Assembly (NCBI GenBank): GCA_022828595.1
Contig: JAKGHH010000008.1
Location: forward strand, 8,297,728 to 8,361,727
Reading direction: 5' to 3'
DNA length: 64,000 nt
Source: Nelumbo lutea
Taxonomy: Eukaryota > Streptophyta > Magnoliopsida > Proteales > Nelumbonaceae
In this document: one piece after another, positions 58,111-64,000 of the stretch
Position numbering within the stretch: position 1 is the stretch's first letter
Layout of the letters: the number at the start of each line of letters is the position of its first letter
Position numbers and translations under genes: made by a program
Notes under the pieces: generated by a model
Told to the model about the DNA's origin: nothing
Seen by the model: only the letters and a program-made list of their open reading frames with translations
The model's database searches: none

Positions 58111-59715
58111 AAGGACGATGTGAACTCCAGAGTCGGTCGTTCTTCATCTATAAACAATGACTAAACTATTTCTATGCGCACGTGTTATAAAATTTTTGAA
58201 TGTTATTAGACAATTGTATATGATCCTTTCAGCTATCACTTTTTGTTTTCTTTTTCTATTCTAATATGAATTGCCTTTTTTTGTAGAATAATATCAACTA
58301 CCTTGGCTCTTGTTGAATCCACTTGGAATGCTAGGCCCCATTTGGGAAACCGAAAGTGTCAAAGATTATGTGACTTAATAACATCATGCTTTATTTTATG
58401 AACATTGAATTTTCCAAAACGAAATAATAGTTAATGATGTCCAAAGATAAACACAACCTAACATTTGCTTTTCACCCACAGGATAAAGCTCAGAAGAAAG
58501 ATTGGTTATTGGAGTTGGTTATCATTTTCTACACCGTGATCCTAACTTTTCACATGTAGATTAATTGTGGATTTTCTTGAAATAGAGAACAGTTCATAAA
58601 GTAGCATCCCTATTCTTATTCCTTCTTCTTTAGATTCTTTTTTTTTTTTAATATAAAAGGGGTTCCTCTGATACATATCAAAGATTCGTTTAAGTAAGAG
58701 TACAGCAAAGAGAAAGTAGAAATGAAAGTGATTCAGTGGAAATTAATCACGATATCCAAACCAGGATGAAATTAGAGAGGGAAATAAGTTTATGGAGCTA
58801 GCCAACCTCAAATATAATAATAATTGGTGATTATATATATGTTGTGGAAAAAGAGAAATAGAGTTAGTTAAGCTGAAATCTGTTTTATATCCATAAATAC
58901 ATGGAACACATAATCTGTTCTAGTGGTAGTAGTACTATTCAACCTTTGATGCTAACCCAAGCTTCAGTCCAGCATGTGACTTTGTCTGAACTCAGTACTC
59001 TCCTCGTTGCCAGCCTTATCATCCTGAATGTGACAATTAATCTATTTGTAAACCTCGGTCAATTAATTGATAATTCTCGATCTCCATCTTCCTTATCTAA
59101 ACGCCTAACGGGGCCTAAAGTCAACAACGGTTGGTGTGGTAGTGCGTTATGCCAACGCTCGACTGTGTTTGCTAGCTTTCTTTTCTTTAAGTAGCACGAG
59201 CACCAGGTCAATGTTCGATAATTGAAAGTTTGAAACGTCTCAACTCAAGCTAGCTTGGCAAAAGCTTTCTCGTACGTTGAACCTGTATATATCTAACCTC
59301 TGAATCTGATGCCCATTAGAATGTTTCCTATCGCGATAGCACTACGGCCACCGTCTGATGTAATATTGAAGATCAGGCGACACATAGCCAATCATGTTTC
59401 ACTTGCAAATTAAAGTTGTTCCACTGAATTAAATCTGAATGAGATATATAGTTCAAAGTCAATACAAGAAAAAAAAAAAAAAAAAAAAAGAACACCAACC
59501 CAACATTAATTAGTTGGCTTTTAAGGGGAATCAAAAGGCAATAAGCAATTTTAAGCTACCTTATTTACGGGTCAAAACCGTATATATTCTAATCTTTATA
59601 TATATTCCATGGCCTATAAATTTATATATATATATACTCTTTTGGGTCAAATTATGGCCCATGTTACCCATATTCATACAGCGTAGCTGAAGTTATCAGC
59701 GAATGGCCCATGTCC
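58111..59715. other. Intergenic, no gene recognised
   Basis: A/T-rich with simple runs (poly(A) at about 59469-59489, TA runs near 59625). An open frame of 97 codons at 58901-59194 shows no domain. GGCCCCATTTGGGAAACCGA near 58333 looks like one MITE end. Confidence 0.4.
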
Positions 59716-59719
59716 CCAG

Positions 59720-59884
59720 TCCGAGCCCAGATCACCTGTTAATAGAATACGTCCCAACACCCTCCCAACATGATCCGACATTGCACATCTCATGCATGGT
59801 GGGTCTGAGTCTCATTGTGTGTCAGATCATGTTGGGAGGATGCCAGAATATGTTTTGTTGGCAGATGATCTGAATTCGGGTATA
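59720..59884. mobile_element. Palindromic MITE directly beside the solo LTR
   Basis: The left arm includes CCTGTTAATAGAATACGTCC and CACCCTCCCAACATGATC. The right arm includes GATCATGTTGGGAGGATGCC and AGAATATGTTTTGTTGGCAG. These are reverse complements with scattered changes over about 60 bases, around a 45-base loop. A third, one-armed copy (TTGGGAGGGTGTTGGAACGT) lies just past the LTR at 61430-61480. Confidence 0.7.
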
Positions 59885-59889
59885 CCTTC

Positions 59890-61376
59890 TGATGAGGGCA
59901 GATTTGGTCCTCTAGTGAAATTGTGACACGTGGCACCTCGTGACAATTAGGAAAACACCCAGCCAACAAACTTATGAAGTTGGTGACCCACCTGGGCACC
60001 AGTCTGGCCGGCCTAGCGCGACCTACGCGCGGCCTGACGCGCCTGCGCAACCTGCGCGCAGCACACGCGACATGCACGGCGCGCGCGCGGCCTGCGCGAA
60101 CTACGCACTGCCTGCGCAAACTGCGCGCGGCCTGCGCGAGCTACGTGCGGCGTGCGGCCTGCGTGACCTGGCCGACCTGGACCAGCCTAGCGCATGATCT
60201 GGCCAAGGCGCCCACCGACTAACACAGGCGCCAGCTTGACGACTTGGTCTAGACACTGACCCACCGACCTGACGACTTGGTCTAGACACTGACCCGCCGA
60301 CTGACACAGGCGCCGACCTGACGACCTAGTCTAGACATTGACCCGCCGACTGACACAGGCGCCGACCTGACGACCTGGCCTAGACATTGACCCGCCGACT
60401 GACGCAGGCACCCCTCTGACAACCCGGCCCAGGCGCCGACCTGGCCGCCTGACACAAGCGTCAGCCTGATGACCTCGAGGAGGTCACCACCGTACCCCGG
60501 TTCTGACAGGATGCGACGAGTCTTACCGTTTGGAGGCTTTTCACCCACCTATCCCGCGATGACTCTGATATATAAAGACCTCACCCCCCAAAGGGGAGGG
60601 AGAGGAAAAGGGAAATAACCCCTGCTCTCTAGCTCTCTCATATTATCTTCAAAGCTCTCTACAATAAGAATGCTAACTTAAGCGTTGGAGAGCCCCCATC
60701 GGGAAAATACCCCCGGGACCTCTGATTCAGTTCTCGCAGGTCCTTCAGCTCCCGCCACCTACAAAGAGGAGGAAAAGATGGAGTTCTCGCAGATCTCTCA
60801 GCTCCCGCCACCTACAAAGAGGAGGAAAAGATGAAGTTCTTGCAGGTCCATCATCTCTCGCAGCCTACAAAGGAAAGAAGACCACCTCATGTTGAGGGCA
60901 GTCAGATTGTGCCGCACCAGGGAGCTCCAGCATTCTCTAAGGCATCGGCCGCCTAGTAGGCATCTCACCACCAGGCAGTTCGCCATCAGGCAGTTCGCCA
61001 CCAGGCAATTCGCCACCAGGGAGCACCACCAGGTAGTTCGCCATCAGGCAGTTTGCCACCAGGCAGTCCGCCACCAGGCAGCTCGCTACCAGGCAATTCG
61101 CCACCAGGTAGTTTGCCACCAGGGAGTTCGCCACCAGGCAGTTCGCCACCATGGAGCACCACCAGGCAGTTCGCCTCCCGGCAGTTTGTCATCAAGTAGC
61201 TCTCCACCAGGGGGCTCGCCACCGGGCAGTTCGCCACCAAACAGTTCTCCCCTAGGGAGTTCGCCACCAAGTAGCTCGTCACTAAGGCACGCCACCACCG
61301 GGTCAAATAACAAGGTACTTAGCCAAAAAATTTTACATCACAAAACATTGGTACATGGCCGAAAACGGTTACATCA
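59890..61376 (+). mobile_element. Solo LTR of the same subfamily, plus orientation
   Basis: It starts TGATGAGGGCAG and ends GGTTACATCA, flanked by CCTTC on the left and GCTTC on the right, a 5-bp duplication with one change. Order inside: GACACGTGGC box (59925-59934), CpG-dense array (60010-60180), 49-bp repeat (60235-60410), TATATAAA (60569-60576), CTAACTTAAGCGTTGG (60673-60688), minisatellite (60960-61290). It is closely similar to the reverse complement of 51309-52891. No polypurine tract or internal domain adjoins it. Confidence 0.87.
60960..61290 (+). repeat. 15-bp minisatellite inside the second solo LTR
   Basis: About 20 units of an ACCAGGCAGTTCGCC type occur here, the reverse complement of the array at 51400. 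A GAGCACC variant appears twice (about 61020 and 61155), a sign of local duplication within the array. Confidence 0.88.
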
Positions 61377-61512
61377 GCTTCTTTTCGCAGCTCTTCATTG
61401 TGAGTGGATGTTTGGATGAACTTCACATTGGGAGGGTGTTGGAACGTGTTTCGTTAGCAGGTAAGTCCAATTTGGGTCCGAGCTTCTTTTCACAGCTCTC
61501 CATTGTGAATGG
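61376..61512 (+). repeat. Direct repeat with 105-base period at the LTR edge
   Basis: AGCTTCTTTTCGCAGCTCTT at 61376 recurs as AGCTTCTTTTCACAGCTCTC at 61481. The first copy begins on the last base of the LTR and contains the right-hand target duplication. Confidence 0.75.
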
Positions 61513-63264
61513 CTGAGCTTCTTGCCTTGCAATCTCTCTCCTTTTTTTTCTCTGTTAATAAATTTTGTCTTACCTTTCAAAAAAAAATTGGCAAAGAAAG
61601 CAATAGATATTAGGATATATAGGGTTCATCACTGCTTGCAGGACTAGAATGAAAAGAAAAAAAATGATGTAATTGTTGGGTTTTGAAAGAAATTATAACA
61701 AGATACATTTGGCGTTTCAAAATACACAGAAATGCAAGGATAAACTAGGGTGAAACAAGAGTTTCCTTTTATGTGAACTTCTGTGCTTTTGCTTCCAAGG
61801 CACAATGACAGAACAAAACTGAAGTGCCTTTTAGATAAGTAGATTACTTTCTAGAAAAACAAGAATAACAGAGTAGTATGGAATTGCTTTTCTCAGAAGC
61901 AACCGCTGTTTGTTTTTCTCCTGGAAAAAAAAAAGAAATAAAAGATTTTATGTTGTGCTAAAGTATTTAAATGATGCCTATCTAGTCACCACAGCCGATG
62001 AAATTGTTTGGGTCTTTTGCTACATGCATTCCAAAGCACTTTCAAAGGCTTTTCAAACAAACAGAAGGAAACATGGAGTCACTGACTTAGGGTTATTATA
62101 ATTCACCAGGGCACTTGTGTATAACAAAAAATCCTTGGATTGGATAAACCAATCTTCAACAATTAGAATCAACTTTATGCTAACTGATAACTGATTTCTA
62201 TTAGGAGCAAAGAGATTCAATTTGGATTAATGTGACCTGGAACCTATCTCCAACAATTAGAATCAACTTTGGAAACGAAGTAAACAGAATATTTAGACCA
62301 TTTTGAATTCAAACAACTAGAAACAACAAAAAAATATAGGAGGTTTCCTATAATTTGAAACCATGGCGTACTCCCAGCCTTCCCAACCAGCCCCTACTAC
62401 TGGGCACAAAAGGGCATGCTATTGGGTTGTGGGGGCAATCAGGTTCGGATAGCACCAGAATAATCCTGATTTTTCTTGGTGCTTTTCTCTCTGATCCTCT
62501 AGAATCTGCAGTCCAGTTCCAAACCTGTTCACCTCTGCCCTGTATTCTGGAATCCAGTTCTTATCATATATCTACCTTTCTTCTGGGTCATTTTTGCATG
62601 TTTTATTAAAGCGTACTTGATCTATCAGATGGGTGATACCATGATATTGAACTTTTAAACCATTTTTAACTTCACATCTGATCTATAACTCATAATTTGG
62701 GAAGAGTCTCCTGCTCTTGAGATTTCAGTGAAACATTTCTAGGAACATCTTTTTTATGCAGTGTTGCAGATGTTTGCTGCCTTGTTAAGAAATTCCTCCA
62801 GTTGGCTCAACTGACTAGTTTGGACAATTTTCAGTGTTCTAGTGTAAGGTCACTCAATCTCCAATTTGCAAAAACTTGGTTTAGGTTGGTTTTGGACCCA
62901 CCCGAGGTTCACTAGACATCGACATCTTTGGTGATGGTGAAGATTCAAATTCCCTTGGTTGGAACTGAACGAGCAACTACAAGTCAGAATCCTTACAAAG
63001 TGAGAAAACAGAATAACATTGATCCTTATTTCATGGAAATTTATAGTTTACAACAATGTTCAAGCTGCAGCCAGAGTCACAATACTACATCATGACCTTG
63101 CCTTAACAAAGGGAAAGGTAGGGAAAAAAGAAGAAAAGATAACTCAGACACACGAGAAACGGAATTAGAAACGATCTGAGAACTAAAGTTTTAGAAACAA
63201 ACTGTAAACTGACAAAATTTATAGGGGCATCCAACGATTCAGACTCGTGCTACTGTATAACAAC
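61513..63264. other. Downstream region of the NADP-malic enzyme gene
   Basis: No other gene is recognised. The bases just below 63265 are the probable 3' untranslated region of the minus-strand malic enzyme. AACAATTAGAATCAACTTT occurs at about 62158 and again at about 62252, a small direct duplication. Confidence 0.45.
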
Positions 63265-64000
63265 TCAACGGTAGCTTCGGTACACAGGGCTGTACATGCA
63301 ACTTTCTGCATACTTAACCAGGTTAGCTGGACGAGGTAGACGGGTAGCCAAACCTACAATAAGCAAATCATTGTACATAAATAAACCAGTAAACATGTAA
63401 ATAGATCTTTTAGTTTAAACACAGCAAACACTGTATGAAGTATGAACTGAGCATTATAAAGGGACTCACCTAAGTCATATGCTTTGGCAGCTACATTAGC
63501 AGCAATTTCAGCCGATATCTTCCTGATATTAGAGAATGGTGGGTAAATGAGCCCCTTCTCAAAGTTCTCCTCTGCTACCTGACCAGCCAAAGCTTCCGCT
63601 GTTGCAAGAGAAAAGAACAAGAAAGATTAGGTGAGTGGTTATTTAAGTTTTCAGATGTATATGCAGAGAAAACAAGTGCCTCTTTTTGATTGGTAAGCAT
63701 ATGATCATTCCTCTTAGCATGGATCATAGGTACCAGAAGTAAATATAAAATCAAATTGAATACTAGAATATCAAATTCAGGGTGTCAAACATGGACATTG
63801 GGTCCAATGCGACCCATCTGGCAGAAACAACTTCGGAACCTGTGCCATAGTTTTGCATGTCCACGTTTAATCCCAAAATCAAAAGTTTTATTCTAAGACA
63901 TGAGCAAAGCAGGTCTCTAAAATAGCTAGTTGTATCTTATTGTGGACCTCCAACTTCTCTTCAATATTATGTCCACTTACAGGATGCCAGAAGCATATCG
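63265..64000 (-). CDS. NADP-dependent malic enzyme, 3' exons (partial)
   Basis: Only the C-terminal end lies in the window, on the minus strand. Exon pieces are 64000-63981 (cut by the window edge), 63598-63470 and 63353-63265, with GT-AG borders. They join in frame to encode about 79 residues, including [33 protein letters not shown] and the terminus [15 protein letters not shown] before TGA. This tail is highly characteristic of plant NADP-malic enzymes, which decarboxylate malate oxidatively to pyruvate, CO2 and NADPH. Whether the product is cytosolic or plastidic cannot be told, because the N terminus is outside the window. The catalytic and NADP-binding domains are also outside. No break is seen in the visible exons. 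Confidence 0.92.

Noticed and set aside
51309..61376. A single 10-kb DNA transposon with 1.5-kb terminal inverted repeats
   Set aside because: Each copy has its own TG..CA ends and its own target duplication, so they are two separate LTR insertions.
60889..61419. 176-codon open frame on the plus strand
   Set aside because: It lies wholly in the second LTR and spans its minisatellite; no domain and no independent start context.

Overview
This is an A/T-rich nuclear segment from a flowering plant. Its genes carry GT-AG introns and belong to plant-specific families. The spaces between them are packed with plant transposon debris: Ty3-like LTRs, Ty1/copia and LINE relics, and Tourist-like and hAT-like MITEs. 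The species cannot be named from sequence alone. Gene density is low, with four supportable protein genes in 64 kb.

Layout. 1-24.9 kb holds no recognisable gene. It is a field of LINE relics (5-6.7 kb), MITEs, a foldback element (10.5-11.2 kb), microsatellites, a 63-nt-arm hairpin (17.98-18.15 kb) and two hAT-type elements with perfect 8-bp target duplications (23.1 and 24.0 kb). A three-exon SHAQKYF MYB-related repressor gene lies on the minus strand at 24.9-29.3 kb. From 30 to 44.5 kb come more MITEs, a copia reverse-transcriptase relic (34.5-35.2 kb), a head-to-head LTR pair (35.4-37.1 kb), an unidentified coding-like stretch (37.7-38.3 kb), an L1-type LINE relic (38.9-39.7 kb) and an LTR with an adjoining polypurine tract (41.4-42.5 kb).

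A five-exon cytochrome P450 of the CYP714 type runs on the plus strand at 45.0-49.4 kb; a MITE sits in its fourth intron. Two solo LTRs of one subfamily, in opposite orientation (51.3-52.9 and 59.9-61.4 kb), bracket an intronless RING-H2 gene at 56.4-56.8 kb. The last 0.7 kb holds the 3' exons of a minus-strand NADP-malic enzyme gene that continues past the window edge.

The four genes have unrelated roles (transcriptional repression, small-molecule oxidation, ubiquitin ligation, malate decarboxylation) and show no sign of working as a cluster. I found no convincing new multi-gene system. The most distinctive material is structural: the solo LTRs with 15-bp minisatellites and CpG-dense arrays, the inverted LTR pairs, and several long hairpins.
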